DNA of 64,000 nucleotides from Arsenicicoccus bolidensis DSM 15745. GTDB taxonomy: Bacteria > Actinomycetota > Actinomycetes > Actinomycetales > Dermatophilaceae. The notes below the pieces were generated by a model. The model saw only the letters and a program-made list of their open reading frames with translations, ran no database searches and was not told the DNA's origin. The translations under genes and the position numbers were made by a program. The stretch's first letter is position 1. Every line of letters starts with the position of its first letter. Shown one piece after another: positions 28,780 through 36,260 of this stretch. The stretch covers positions 1-64,000 of the forward strand of contig NZ_AUFG01000008.1 of the NCBI RefSeq assembly GCF_000426385.1, written 5' to 3'.

Positions 28780-28820
28780 GGGCTAGCGTCCGGGCTAGTC
28801 ACTCCGGGCTAGTCACTCTG
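28780..28820. repeat. Short tandem repeat GGGCTAGTCACTC in the 28.6-28.9 kb spacer
   Basis: GGGCTAG occurs at about 28780, 28792 and 28806; the last two copies are extended to a 14-bp tandem unit GGGCTAGTCACTC(C/T). It lies in the 307-bp spacer between the divergent cyclase and lamin-tail genes, where promoters for both are expected. I see no other structure in this spacer. Confidence 0.5.
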
Positions 28821-28933
28821 GGCCATCTTTCAGGTCATCGAGGCACCTGGCGCGCACGAGGGTGGACTCGTCACGCAGGATGAACCCGTCGTGACCTCCC
28901 GATGACACCGACCACCCGAAGGGCCCACCCCGC

Positions 28934-29418
28934 ATGTCCGCTGCCTCTGTCTCCACCTCCGCCTCTGCCGTGCTGGCTGCGGCCCTGGCCGTGTCTGTCG
29001 TCCCCGCCTCCGCTGCCTCGGCCGCTCCGGCCGCCGCGCCGCCCCCGCCGCCGCTGCAGCTGGCGAGGTTCCAGGCCGACGCGGGTGGCACCAAGGTCAA
29101 GGACGACAAGAAGAACGTCAACGGGGAGTACCTCCAGGTGCGCAACGCCGCCGCGAAGGCGATCAACGTCACCGGCTACTGGTTCCGTGACACCCACGGG
29201 AACCGGTTCGTCTTCCCGCGGGGGTCGGTGATCGGGGCGCGCACGACGGTCACGGTCTACACCGGCGTGGGCACCAACCGCGGCACCGCGTTCTACTGGA
29301 AGCAGGCTTCCACAAGTGGAACAACACGGGCGACACGGCCAGCCTCCACTCCCCCAAGAACGTCCGGCTTGACGTGTGCACCTACACGAAGAACGTCGTC
29401 GGGTTCGTCAGCTGCTGA
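28934..29418 (+). pseudogene. Secreted lamin-tail-domain protein, single-base frameshift
   Basis: An N-terminal signal peptide ('SAVLAAALAVSVVPASAASA') and a lamin-tail-like domain ('GEYLQVRNAAAKAINVTGYW', 'FRDTHGNRFVFPRGSVIGA', 'TVTVYTGVGTNRGTAFYWKQ') are read in one frame up to about 29306. The natural ending 'GFHKWNNTGDTASLHSPKN', 'VRLDVCTYTKNVV' and 'GFVSC' then follows in another frame to a stop at 29418. Adding one G in 'caggcttcc' restores a single frame of about 160 residues. Either a true pseudogene or a sequencing error. The domain is found in secreted and cell-surface proteins; role unknown. Confidence 0.85.
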
Positions 29419-29491
29419 CCTGCTCGAGGCGAGCCGTAATGCGTGGGCGCCGCGTCCCGGCTGCGCCTACCACCGACGCATCTCCTCACGT

Positions 29492-29640
29492 CTGACAGCG
29501 GTGGTCCACGACGCCGACGACCCCGACCGCCGCGCCCGCTTCTGGGGCGCCCTGCTCGGGCGCACCGACGCGCCCGACCCCCGTGGTCCGCTGCACGCTG
29601 CAGACGCCGAGTGGTCAGGTGCCGTTGTCCGTGTAGGTCA
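29492..29640 (+). pseudogene. Possible VOC (glyoxalase-like) fragment
   Basis: The translation 'LTAVVHDADDPDRRARFWGA' followed by 'LLGRTDAPDPRGP' resembles the first strand-helix unit of VOC-superfamily proteins ('…D..DP..LA.FW..LLG'). No start codon, and it runs out after about 45 residues. The rest of 29641-30009 holds no recognisable gene. Confidence 0.35.
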
Positions 29641-30009
29641 GGCGCACGCCGTCGGTGGTCAGGAGGTTAGGCATGGATCTCCTTGAGGGGTCGGCTGTGC
29701 CCTGGGTGGCGCACCACGGGGAGAGGTCACGAGGATGACCCCGACGCAGGATCCGCTGTCAACATCTGAGCCACGGGTTCGCGTGGGTGGTCGGGCCAGT
29801 CCCGGCGATCAGGCCGTATGCCGAACTGCCCCCCATCCAGACTGGGGAATATGCGCTGGTCATGCCACTTGGCATAGTCATTATGGATCATCTCTGATGG
29901 CCAACATCGCAACTCGCAGCGGATGACACGGGCGGGCGCACATAATGAGTCGCTGGGGTTTTCGCCTCAGTTGGCGAGACGACCCCCCCCACATCGAGAG
30001 TTGGCCGAC

Positions 30010-30645
30010 GTGATCAAGTACGCTAAGCCCCTCAGTCTGGCGTTGTTCATACCGCTCATCGGCGCTTGTGGCTCGGTGGGCGGGACGTCCGGCTCGATGA
30101 AAACCGTCACTGCGTCGCCTGCACCCGCCACCGTCACAGTGACAGCGACGGTGACGGCGGGTGGCGCCCCAACTGCGGAACCAACATCGACGCCCACGGC
30201 CGCGCAGGCTGAGGCGCCGGATGATCCGGGCGACGGTCACGGCATGAAAATGGGAACCGCCTTCCCCTTCAACAACACCTCGCGTCTCGATAGCTCAGAG
30301 ACGGGCCAGGGGACGGTCACAGTGATCGCAGTGAAGGACAGGGACCGGTGCACTGATTCATATTGCTCGGTGGAGTCGGGAAAGCGCCTGTTCTCGATCC
30401 AAGTGAAGTACACGGGGACAAAGGGCGAAGTGCCCTACAACCCGTTCAACTGGTCCTTGGTGGACTCCGAGGGTCAGCAGTACAACGAAGGCTTCTTCCA
30501 GGATGTGGCAATGGGGCCGAAGCTCAACAGCGGCGATCTGGGTGCGGGTCGTACGGTCAAGGGTGTCGTCTCGTACGAGGTCCCGAAGGCCGCCAAGATC
30601 GTTAGCGTGGACTTCTCGAACATCGGTGACTGGAAGGTCGAGTAG
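30010..30645 (+). CDS. Lipoprotein with DUF4352-like domain
   Basis: A 211-residue secreted lipoprotein: GTG start, signal peptide, and lipobox Leu-Ile-Gly-Ala-Cys ('FIPLIGACGSVGG'), then a Thr/Ala/Pro-rich linker. The C-terminal beta domain ('FSIQVKYTGTKGEVPYNPFN', 'WSLVDSEGQQYNEG', 'LGAGRTVKGVVSYEVPKAAK') matches the DUF4352 pattern seen in extracellular telomere-protein-like and immunity-like folds. Two cysteines ('RCTDSYC') may form a disulfide. Function unknown. It begins the accessory stretch of toxin-antitoxin and nuclease genes. Confidence 0.8.
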   Translation: MIKYAKPLSLALFIPLIGACGSVGGTSGSMKTVTASPAPATVTVTATVTAGGAPTAEPTSTPTAAQAEAPDDPGDGHGMKMGTAFPFNNTSRLDSSETGQGTVTVIAVKDRDRCTDSYCSVESGKRLFSIQVKYTGTKGEVPYNPFNWSLVDSEGQQYNEGFFQDVAMGPKLNSGDLGAGRTVKGVVSYEVPKAAKIVSVDFSNIGDWKVE

Positions 30646-30803
30646 CAGGGAGGCGGCCGCGCCTTGGCATTGCGGGTGGGGCGAGGCGCGCTGCTCGGCC
30701 GTTCCGCCGGTTGCGCCATCCGCCTCCGGCCTGCCTACGCAGCACCCCTTGATCTCCGCCTTCGTTGACCACGGCGGCCGACTTGCTGGCGTCGACCTGA
30801 TGT

Positions 30804-30819
30804 GTACGTTATGCCGTAC
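30804..30819 (+). promoter_or_regulatory. Palindromic operator upstream of the YefM/YoeB genes
   Basis: GTACG (30804-30808) and CGTAC (30815-30819) flank ttatgc, 22 bp before the antitoxin ATG. YefM-type antitoxins bind palindromes with TGTAC cores, and TGTACG is present. Confidence 0.5.
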
Positions 30820-30841
30820 GCTGGATGTGGAGGGTGGTCCC

Positions 30842-31084
30842 ATGACCGCAGTGAGCGCTACATCTGCGCGCGCCAGCCTGTACCGCCTGATCAACCAGGT
30901 CAACGAAGACTCCTAGCCCCTCACCATCACCGGGCAGCGCGGCAACGCCGTCCTGGTCGGGGAAGCGGACTGGAAGGCCATCCAGGAGACGATCTACCTG
31001 GAGACCGTGCCTGGATATGCCGAGTCGATCCGGCAGGCCCGCGCCGAGGGCGTCGAGGCGGGTTCGACAGAGCTCGACTGGTGA
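30842..31084 (+). pseudogene. YefM/Phd-family antitoxin with an in-frame amber stop
   Basis: The frame reads 'MTAVSATSARASLYRLINQV' 'NEDS', then TAG (30914-30916, codon 25), then 'PLTITGQRGNAVLVGEADWK' 'AIQETIYLE…' to a TGA overlapping the toxin start. In homologues codon 25 is Glu (GAG), so a single G-to-T change explains the stop. The DNA-binding N-terminal part is cut short and the toxin-binding C-terminal part would not be made unless the stop is read through or translation restarts. Confidence 0.88.
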
Positions 31085-31347
31085 GAGGCTGGCGGCTGGT
31101 CTACTCGCGCCAGGCGCAGAAGGATGCCAAACATCTCGCGGCCTCGGGCCTCAAGCCCAAGGCCCAGCGACTCCTTAAGGCCATCGCGGACGGTCCCTTC
31201 CCGACTCCGCCACGTTACGAGAAGCTCGTGGGCAACCTCGCGAGCTGCTACTCGCGACGCATCGACATCCAGCACAGGCTGGTCTACGAGGTCCTGCCGG
31301 AGGACCGCGTCGTCCACGTCCTGCGCATGTGGACCCATGACGAGTGA
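31081..31347 (+). CDS. YoeB/Txe-family mRNA interferase with altered active site
   Basis: An 88-residue toxin of the RelE superfamily, which cleaves mRNA on the ribosome. It has 'RLVYSRQAQKDAKHL', Glu47 in 'PPRYEKLVGNL', and Arg60 and Arg66 in 'YSRRIDIQHRLVYEV'. The usual C-terminal catalytic ending is Trp-Thr-His-Tyr-Glu; here it is 'WTHDE', with Asp87 in place of the Tyr that corresponds to Tyr84 of E. coli YoeB. The GTG start overlaps the antitoxin stop. With the antitoxin broken, the substitution may be what makes the toxin tolerable. Confidence 0.88.
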   Translation: MRGWRLVYSRQAQKDAKHLAASGLKPKAQRLLKAIADGPFPTPPRYEKLVGNLASCYSRRIDIQHRLVYEVLPEDRVVHVLRMWTHDE

Positions 31348-31429
31348 GCGCCTCAGCTCCCGTATGCCGAACCGCCCGCGATGCCGGCGAGGGGACGCGG
31401 AGCGGCGGGACACGCCGTCATACGGGTCA

Positions 31430-32054
31430 TGTGCGTCCCCTCGGGCCGAACGATCTCTTCATCTGCGAGGACTCGCACCAGACGGCGCAGAACCTCCGAT
31501 GGGCGATGGGGATCCTCTCTGCAGGCGCGTTCACCGATATGGAGGGCGAGGACGAGGCGCACGGCTATCGATCGGCGCGCTCGGGACCCGTGCCCCACCT
31601 CATCGAAGCTCCGTCGATGGCGGGTGAGCTGGACATTGCCGCTGAGCTGATTCAGTCCTGGCTGCCGGGGTCCCAGCCCATGGCGGAGGGACGAGCGCCG
31701 GCACCCGAAGCGATCGCAGTGCTCGTGCCAGATAGGTGGGTCCGCAGCAACGTCGTCAACGGCCTGGCCGAGCGCGGCCTGGATGCGCGCTCGGTGGAGC
31801 AGGAGAACGTCAAGCCCGGCAAGCCCTTGGTGATGACCATGCATCGGGCCAAGGGCCTTGAGTTCACCCATGTGTTGCTCTTTGGCGTGCACGAGGGGGC
31901 CGTTCCTCGGGTCGTCAAGGACTATGAGGTGAGCGAGCAGGACAAGGCTGACGCGCTCCTGCGGCAGCGATCCCTCGTCTACGTTGCGGCGACGCGGGCC
32001 CGAGACGTCCTTGCTGTGACGTGGTCCGGGGCTCGCTCACCCTTCATAGGCTGA
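31430..32054 (+). pseudogene. UvrD/Rep-type helicase fragment with internal deletion
   Basis: Only pieces of a superfamily 1 helicase remain. 'GPNDLFICEDSHQ' matches the segment around motif III. 'TAQNLRWAMG', 'GYRSARSGPVPHLIEAPS' and 'MTMHRAKGLEFTHVLLFGVH' (motif V) follow, and 'LVYVAATRARDVLAVTW' is motif VI. Walker A, motif II and the usual loop between 'EDSHQ' and 'TAQNLR' (…IYG…LNYR-T) are absent. No start or ribosome site belongs to it. It is a decayed gene, probably once part of a defence or repair locus beside the HNH nuclease. Confidence 0.8.
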
Positions 32055-32139
32055 CTCGCGTCCGTCTGCTCACGCGCCCGGTCCAGATCAGTCGGCGGGG
32101 CGAGGGCTGCTTCGCGTTGGGCGGTGGGAAGCTGTCGCC

Positions 32140-33048
32140 ATGCTGAGTCTTGAGGACGAGACGCGCCTGCGGACCGAAGCCATGGCGTGGCTTGCCGCCC
32201 GGACGAACGATGGGCGGGACGCCATCACGCGCCAGGAGCTGACTCAGTTCGAGTTCGACGGGCAGCGACTCACGCTCATCGACACCGGTCGAGGCATCCG
32301 AAAGCCGAAAAGCTGCCGAGCCGCACTCACGATCATGACCGTCCACACGCCAGAGGGGCGCGAACGTCCCTACGAGGACGTGCTCGGATCTGATGGGCTG
32401 CCTCGCTACAAGATGCGCGGCGATGCGCGCAGTGGCGCCGACAACCGCGGCCTTCAGGCCGCCATGGAACTCGGTCTCCCTGTCATCTGGCTCGTCGGCG
32501 TCGCTCCAGGACTGTTTCAGACGGTGTTCCCGGTATTCCTCATCGGCGAGGAGCCGGCTCTGCATCAATACGTGCTTGCGTATGACAAGGATCAGGTTCA
32601 TCAGGCACCCGACTCACCTCTGGAGGAGGTCATGCGGCGCTGGGCCACCCGCGAGACCGAGGTGCGGCTGCATCAGCGCGTCTTCAGATCCATGGTGATG
32701 CTGGCGTACAACACGACGTGCGCCGTGTGTTCGCTCAGGCACAGCTCACTTCTCGACGCGGCCCACATCGTCGAGGACAGGCACGCGCTGGGTGTCGCGG
32801 CCGTTCGGAATGGTTTGTCGCTCTGCAAGATCCATCATGCTGCCTACGACGCGGGCATCCTGGGCATCAGCCCCGAGCTCACCATCCACATCCGTGCGGA
32901 CATCCTGGATGAGATCGATGGGCCACTGCTCGAGTACGGCATCAAGGGCCTGCACGGACAGAAGGTGTCAGTGCTGCCTGAGCGGCGTGGAGATCGCCCC
33001 GACCCTCAGCTGCTCGATTGGCGCTACCAGCGCTTCCTCTCGGCCTAG
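32140..33048 (+). CDS. HNH endonuclease (predicted restriction nuclease type)
   Basis: A 302-residue two-part protein. The N-terminal half ('TLIDTGRGIRKPKSCRAALT', 'YEDVLGSDGLPRYKMRGDA') looks like the sequence- or modification-sensing domain of predicted restriction endonucleases of the COG3440 type. The C-terminal HNH domain has zinc Cys pairs ('CAVC', 'SLCKIHH'). It also carries the core 'LLDAAHIVED', 'VRNGLSLC' and 'HHAAYDAGILGISPEL'. No methyltransferase partner is nearby, so a modification-dependent enzyme is plausible. It heads a same-strand run with an HhH-type and a DnaB-like gene. Confidence 0.82.
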   Translation: MLSLEDETRLRTEAMAWLAARTNDGRDAITRQELTQFEFDGQRLTLIDTGRGIRKPKSCRAALTIMTVHTPEGRERPYEDVLGSDGLPRYKMRGDARSGADNRGLQAAMELGLPVIWLVGVAPGLFQTVFPVFLIGEEPALHQYVLAYDKDQVHQAPDSPLEEVMRRWATRETEVRLHQRVFRSMVMLAYNTTCAVCSLRHSSLLDAAHIVEDRHALGVAAVRNGLSLCKIHHAAYDAGILGISPELTIHIRADILDEIDGPLLEYGIKGLHGQKVSVLPERRGDRPDPQLLDWRYQRFLSA

Positions 33049-33159
33049 GCCGCGCGACCATCCAGGTGGGCTGTCGCGGCAAAAGCCGGCGCCTGACACC
33101 TTCTCTACGTTAAGTTGCAAGTTGTCACTCTATGTAGTTGGGCCAGTCGGGAGTCGAAG

Positions 33160-33786
33160 ATGACAGACGTGTTGAGCCATGACGCCGCGACGGTGCGATC
33201 GGCGCTAGAGGCGGTCTTGCCTCCAGAGCCGGAGGCCTGGCCCGGCGGCTACCCCGACGATGTCGAGCTTGCGCTCATCGACGCAGTCCTATCGGTGAGG
33301 ACTCATTACGGACAGCCCCACAACGGTGTGCGTGGGCGAACCGCGAAGTGGCGCGACCACAGGGCCGGCTCAGCCAACGACCTAGCGGCCTTGGCCGGGG
33401 ACCCGGACCTCGCGGCGGTGCTTGATACCACGCAGAAACTCGGCGGCGGCAAGGTGCTCAAGACGGATGCGATTCGTGAGGCTGCTCGGCGTCTCAGTGA
33501 GGCAGGCCTGCGCACCGCTGCCGACGTGGTTGGCCAGCCCGCGATGGCCAGATCGGCCTACACGAGCGTCAGAGGGTTGGGCGGCGTGACGTTCGCCTAC
33601 TTCATGATGCTGGCGGGCGCCGAGGGCGTGAAGGCCGACACCTGGGTGCTTCGGTTCCTGGAGCAAGCTCTGGAACGCCCCGTCGGCCCCACCGAGGGCG
33701 AGGAACTGCTCAGGGCCGCGGCGGAGCAGCTGGGTCACTCGCCCAAGCAGATCGACCACCTGGTGTGGAAGTACATGCGGGGCTGA
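33160..33786 (+). CDS. HhH-GPD-like (endonuclease III fold) protein
   Basis: A 208-residue protein with endonuclease III-superfamily character: 'ELALIDAVLSVRTHYGQP' (helical bundle start), 'LGGGKVLKTDAIREAARRL', a helix-hairpin-helix-like 'VRGLGGVTFAYFMMLAGAEG', and 'VKADTWVLRFLEQALERPVG' with an Asp where glycosylases keep the catalytic Asp. There are no Fe-S cysteines at the C-terminus. The start at 33160 is chosen over 33115 because homology begins there. A base-excision or DNA-sensing role is inferred from fold only. Confidence 0.7.
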   Translation: MTDVLSHDAATVRSALEAVLPPEPEAWPGGYPDDVELALIDAVLSVRTHYGQPHNGVRGRTAKWRDHRAGSANDLAALAGDPDLAAVLDTTQKLGGGKVLKTDAIREAARRLSEAGLRTAADVVGQPAMARSAYTSVRGLGGVTFAYFMMLAGAEGVKADTWVLRFLEQALERPVGPTEGEELLRAAAEQLGHSPKQIDHLVWKYMRG

Positions 33787-33859
33787 GCAGCACGAGCTCA
33801 GCGTCAAGTGACGTTCGGCGCTGAAGGGTATGTCGGTGGGCGGCGCCATCATGTGAAGC

Positions 33860-34525
33860 ATGCCCCTCATCAACGAGTTGCTCGCTGTGCAGCCGACTCC
33901 CGTCCCCACTCTGGTGTCGACGGGGTGGCCGACGCTCGACAAGGTCATGGGCGGGTTCCCCAAGGCCGGGGTCTGGGTCGTCACAGGCGGGCCGAGGAAG
34001 GGTGCCAGCACGGTCCTCGTCGAGTGGGTGGGGCGCCTCGCGCTCGCCGGCGCCCCGTCGTTGCTGACTGGACCGGAGCTGGACCCTGTCGCGACAGCTC
34101 ACCTCCTGGCAGGGGTCCACCGAGACCGATCGGACTGGGGCGACGTGCCTCTACACATCGAGCGCTCCCCCTCGCTGCCGCGCAACGTGGCGACCTGGCG
34201 GGCGGTTGCGCTCGACCGGGCGGACCGCGTCCGTGGCGCAACTCCCGGCGCCATACGAGCGATGGCGGATGAGGGCCGGTGCGTCATCGCCAACGTGCCG
34301 CTGCGCAAGGTCGTGCATGGGGCTGGGGCGACGGCCGAGCTGGACCACGTGTGGGCGGAAGCGGCCGATGTCATCGTCGAGGTGGAGCTGTATCGCGGTC
34401 TGGGGAAGCAGCTCGAGGACCACGAGGTGACCCTGTCAGTGCTGCACAACCGGCACGGGCCGATGACCCAAGGCGCGGGGACGTGGCTCCGCGGGTATTC
34501 GCCGATCACGGAGTACGACTTCTGA
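33860..34525 (+). CDS. DnaB-helicase-like RecA-fold protein with degenerate Walker A
   Basis: A 221-residue protein resembling the RecA-like C-terminal domain of DnaB/phage replicative helicases. It has 'VSTGWPTLDKVMGGFPKAGV', a P-loop region 'VVTGGPRKGAST' (residues 41-51) and the ending 'LSVLHNRHGPMTQGAG' that parallels DnaB 'K.RNGP'. The expected GKS/T lysine of Walker A is Ala, so ATP hydrolysis is unlikely. No N-terminal helicase domain is present. It may be a regulatory or binding pseudo-ATPase. It lies 74 bp after the HhH-type gene on the same strand. Confidence 0.65.
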   Translation: MPLINELLAVQPTPVPTLVSTGWPTLDKVMGGFPKAGVWVVTGGPRKGASTVLVEWVGRLALAGAPSLLTGPELDPVATAHLLAGVHRDRSDWGDVPLHIERSPSLPRNVATWRAVALDRADRVRGATPGAIRAMADEGRCVIANVPLRKVVHGAGATAELDHVWAEAADVIVEVELYRGLGKQLEDHEVTLSVLHNRHGPMTQGAGTWLRGYSPITEYDF

Positions 34526-34552
34526 CAGTGGGATGCCTCGCGCCTGGCGGCA

Positions 34553-35209
34553 TCACTCCTGGCTTGGCCTCAAGGGAAAGTCTGGGCCGGGGAAGTGCCG
34601 GACCTCCACCAGGTGGTTGCTCAGGTCTGGGACCGCACCCCTGATGGTCACCTCCACCAGCGCATCCCCCGACTTGCCACGCTTCCGCTGCCAGGCGGCG
34701 TGGTCGTAGTCGGCAAGGCGCTTGAAGGTGGTCTTGCCGCGGACGGGCGCGTTGGGCACGTGCGCCGAGCCCGAGTTGTAGGGCGACAACTCGATGAGGT
34801 CCTCGTAGCCAGACACCAGTGACGCGGTGTCGAGCGTCAGCACCACCTGCTGCATGGCGCGGTAGTGGCGCCCGTTGAGGAGCCGGAGCAGTCGCGCCTC
34901 GCTCGCCCAGAAGAAGCACCGGCTGTCGAGGATCTCGAGGAACTGCTCAACCGACGTCTCGTCGTCCAGCACCTGCGAGAGGAACTTCAGGGGCTTCTGA
35001 TCGCGCAAGATGGCGACATGGCCCTCACCGGGCAGCGTGACGAGCTCAGAGTCAGCGCGGCGTGCGGACGGGGTCGACGCGCCGAGGCCGGCCGTGTCCC
35101 TGAGCTGGTTGGCCGGCAGCAGGCCGAAGCGCTGGATCGCCGGCCACGCTCGCGCGTCCGCCGTGTGGTAGATCCGCGGGTAGCGGCTGATCAGTTCGTC
35201 TGGGGTCAC
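34553..35209 (-). CDS. DUF7002 family protein
   Basis: A 218-residue protein starting with GTG. The opening 'RYPRIYHTADARAWPAIQRF' and 'GLLPANQLRD' has the 'Y-H-…-W-x-I-x-x-x-G-L' pattern of the DUF7002 family, reminiscent of ADP-ribosyltransferase-like folds. Further blocks are 'CFFWASEARLLRLLNGRHYR', 'ELSPYNSGSAHVPNAPVRGK', and a C-terminal 'ALVEVTIRGAVPDLSNHLVE'. Function unknown; such genes appear in accessory regions. Convergent with the DnaB-like gene. Confidence 0.7.
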   Translation of the reverse strand: MTPDELISRYPRIYHTADARAWPAIQRFGLLPANQLRDTAGLGASTPSARRADSELVTLPGEGHVAILRDQKPLKFLSQVLDDETSVEQFLEILDSRCFFWASEARLLRLLNGRHYRAMQQVVLTLDTASLVSGYEDLIELSPYNSGSAHVPNAPVRGKTTFKRLADYDHAAWQRKRGKSGDALVEVTIRGAVPDLSNHLVEVRHFPGPDFPLRPSQE

Positions 35210-35302
35210 CGGCCGATCGTAGGGCCGGGCCTGCGGCGACCACGGACTGGAGGGTGTGCAGGGAGCCGGCCGCTGCACGTCTGAGGCGGGCAGGATGGAG
35301 GC

Positions 35303-35773
35303 ATGGCTGCACGCTGCAAGGTCCTCAAGGTCACGCTCGTCAGCGGTCGCGGGGAGGACTTCGACCCCGCTCCGGGACGGGTCTTCGCGATCCCGCCGCG
35401 CACCACGTACGCGGTCCTCGCCGATGCCATCGACCGGGCGTTCGGCCGCTACGACCTGGGTCACCTCGTCCAGTTCGCATTCGAGGATGATCTGGTCGTC
35501 ACGGACGAGGAGATGATCGACGAGCTCGACGACGGCAGCGGCACGCCGCGCTACAAGCCGCTGGAGAGTCCGCTGACCGAGCTCAAGGTGGGTGTCACGT
35601 TCACCTACACCTTCGACTTCGGCGACAACTGGCTGCACCACTGCGAGGTGCTGCCCACGATGGACCCGCACGAGGTGCTCGGCGGCCTGGTCCTGCAGGT
35701 CGTGCCCCTTGACGGGTGGGGTGACCTGCCCGACCAGCACGGGCGGGAGTCTGACCCCGACGAGCGACCCTAG
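35303..35773 (+). CDS. Plasmid pRiA4b ORF-3-like family protein
   Basis: A 156-residue protein of the pRiA4b ORF-3 (IS1096 TnpR-associated) family. It has 'MAARCKVLKVTLVSGRGEDF', 'TYAVLADAIDRAFGRYDLGH', 'TYTFDFGDNWLHHCEVL' and 'VLGGLVLQVVPLDGWGDLPD'. The family is common on plasmids, transposons and islands; its role is unknown. A longer paralogue fused to another domain is encoded at 43298. Divergent from the DUF7002 gene. Confidence 0.85.
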   Translation: MAARCKVLKVTLVSGRGEDFDPAPGRVFAIPPRTTYAVLADAIDRAFGRYDLGHLVQFAFEDDLVVTDEEMIDELDDGSGTPRYKPLESPLTELKVGVTFTYTFDFGDNWLHHCEVLPTMDPHEVLGGLVLQVVPLDGWGDLPDQHGRESDPDERP

Positions 35774-35859
35774 ATCGAGCCTGGCTAGGCGCTCGACCCA
35801 GTCCACGCACCATCACGAGCACGCTCGTCCGATCGGCGCGACGACCGAGGGTTAAGTCG

Positions 35860-35888
35860 GATACAACTATTCAGTCATGGGCTGTATC
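35860..35888 (+). promoter_or_regulatory. Candidate operator of the HigBA module
   Basis: GATACA (35860-35865) and TGTATC (35883-35888) form an inverted repeat centred about 70 bp upstream of higB, inside the most AT-rich stretch of the area (35850-35915). HigA autoregulates through such palindromes. Confidence 0.5.
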
Positions 35889-35946
35889 TGATGTTCCGAT
35901 TTTGGGTTACCCTGGGGATGGGTGCTCGTGGTGACGAGGGGGGCGC

Positions 35947-36255
35947 GTGAGGCTCGAGTTCGAGGATGACGAGCTGCGTCGCCTTGCCGCCGGCGAGATC
36001 CAGGACGTGAAGCGGTGGCCGCCAGCGGTCACCAAGATGTTCCACCGCCGCATCCAGTTCCTGGCGGGTGCGGCGGACGACCGCGACCTCAGAGCGATGA
36101 AGTCACTGCACCTCGAGCAGCTCAAGGGCAACCGATGGCGTGGGCACTCGTCCATCCGCCTCGACCAGCAGTACCGACTCATCCTGCGCTTCTACACAGA
36201 CTCGCAGGGCCGCGTGACCGTCATCGTCGACGGACTCGACTACCACAAGGGGTGA
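35947..36255 (+). CDS. HigB-type toxin (RelE superfamily)
   Basis: A 102-residue toxin-like protein: GTG start, 'MRLEFEDDELRRLAAGEIQD', 'VTKMFHRRIQFLAGAADDRD', 'LRAMKSLHLEQLKGNRWRGH' and 'SIRLDQQYRLILRFYTDSQG'. The 'LKG.R…S.R…QYRL.F' block is the HigB core that binds mRNA on the ribosome. Its stop lies 5 bp before the HigA-like gene. Toxin-first gene order is typical for hig modules. Confidence 0.87.
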   Translation: MRLEFEDDELRRLAAGEIQDVKRWPPAVTKMFHRRIQFLAGAADDRDLRAMKSLHLEQLKGNRWRGHSSIRLDQQYRLILRFYTDSQGRVTVIVDGLDYHKG

Positions 36256-36260
36256 TCAAG

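Noticed and set aside
29727-29912. A 61-codon minus-strand frame in the 29.6-30.0 kb spacer
   Set aside because: Composition is not that of a gene, there is no ribosome site, and the translation matches nothing recognisable.
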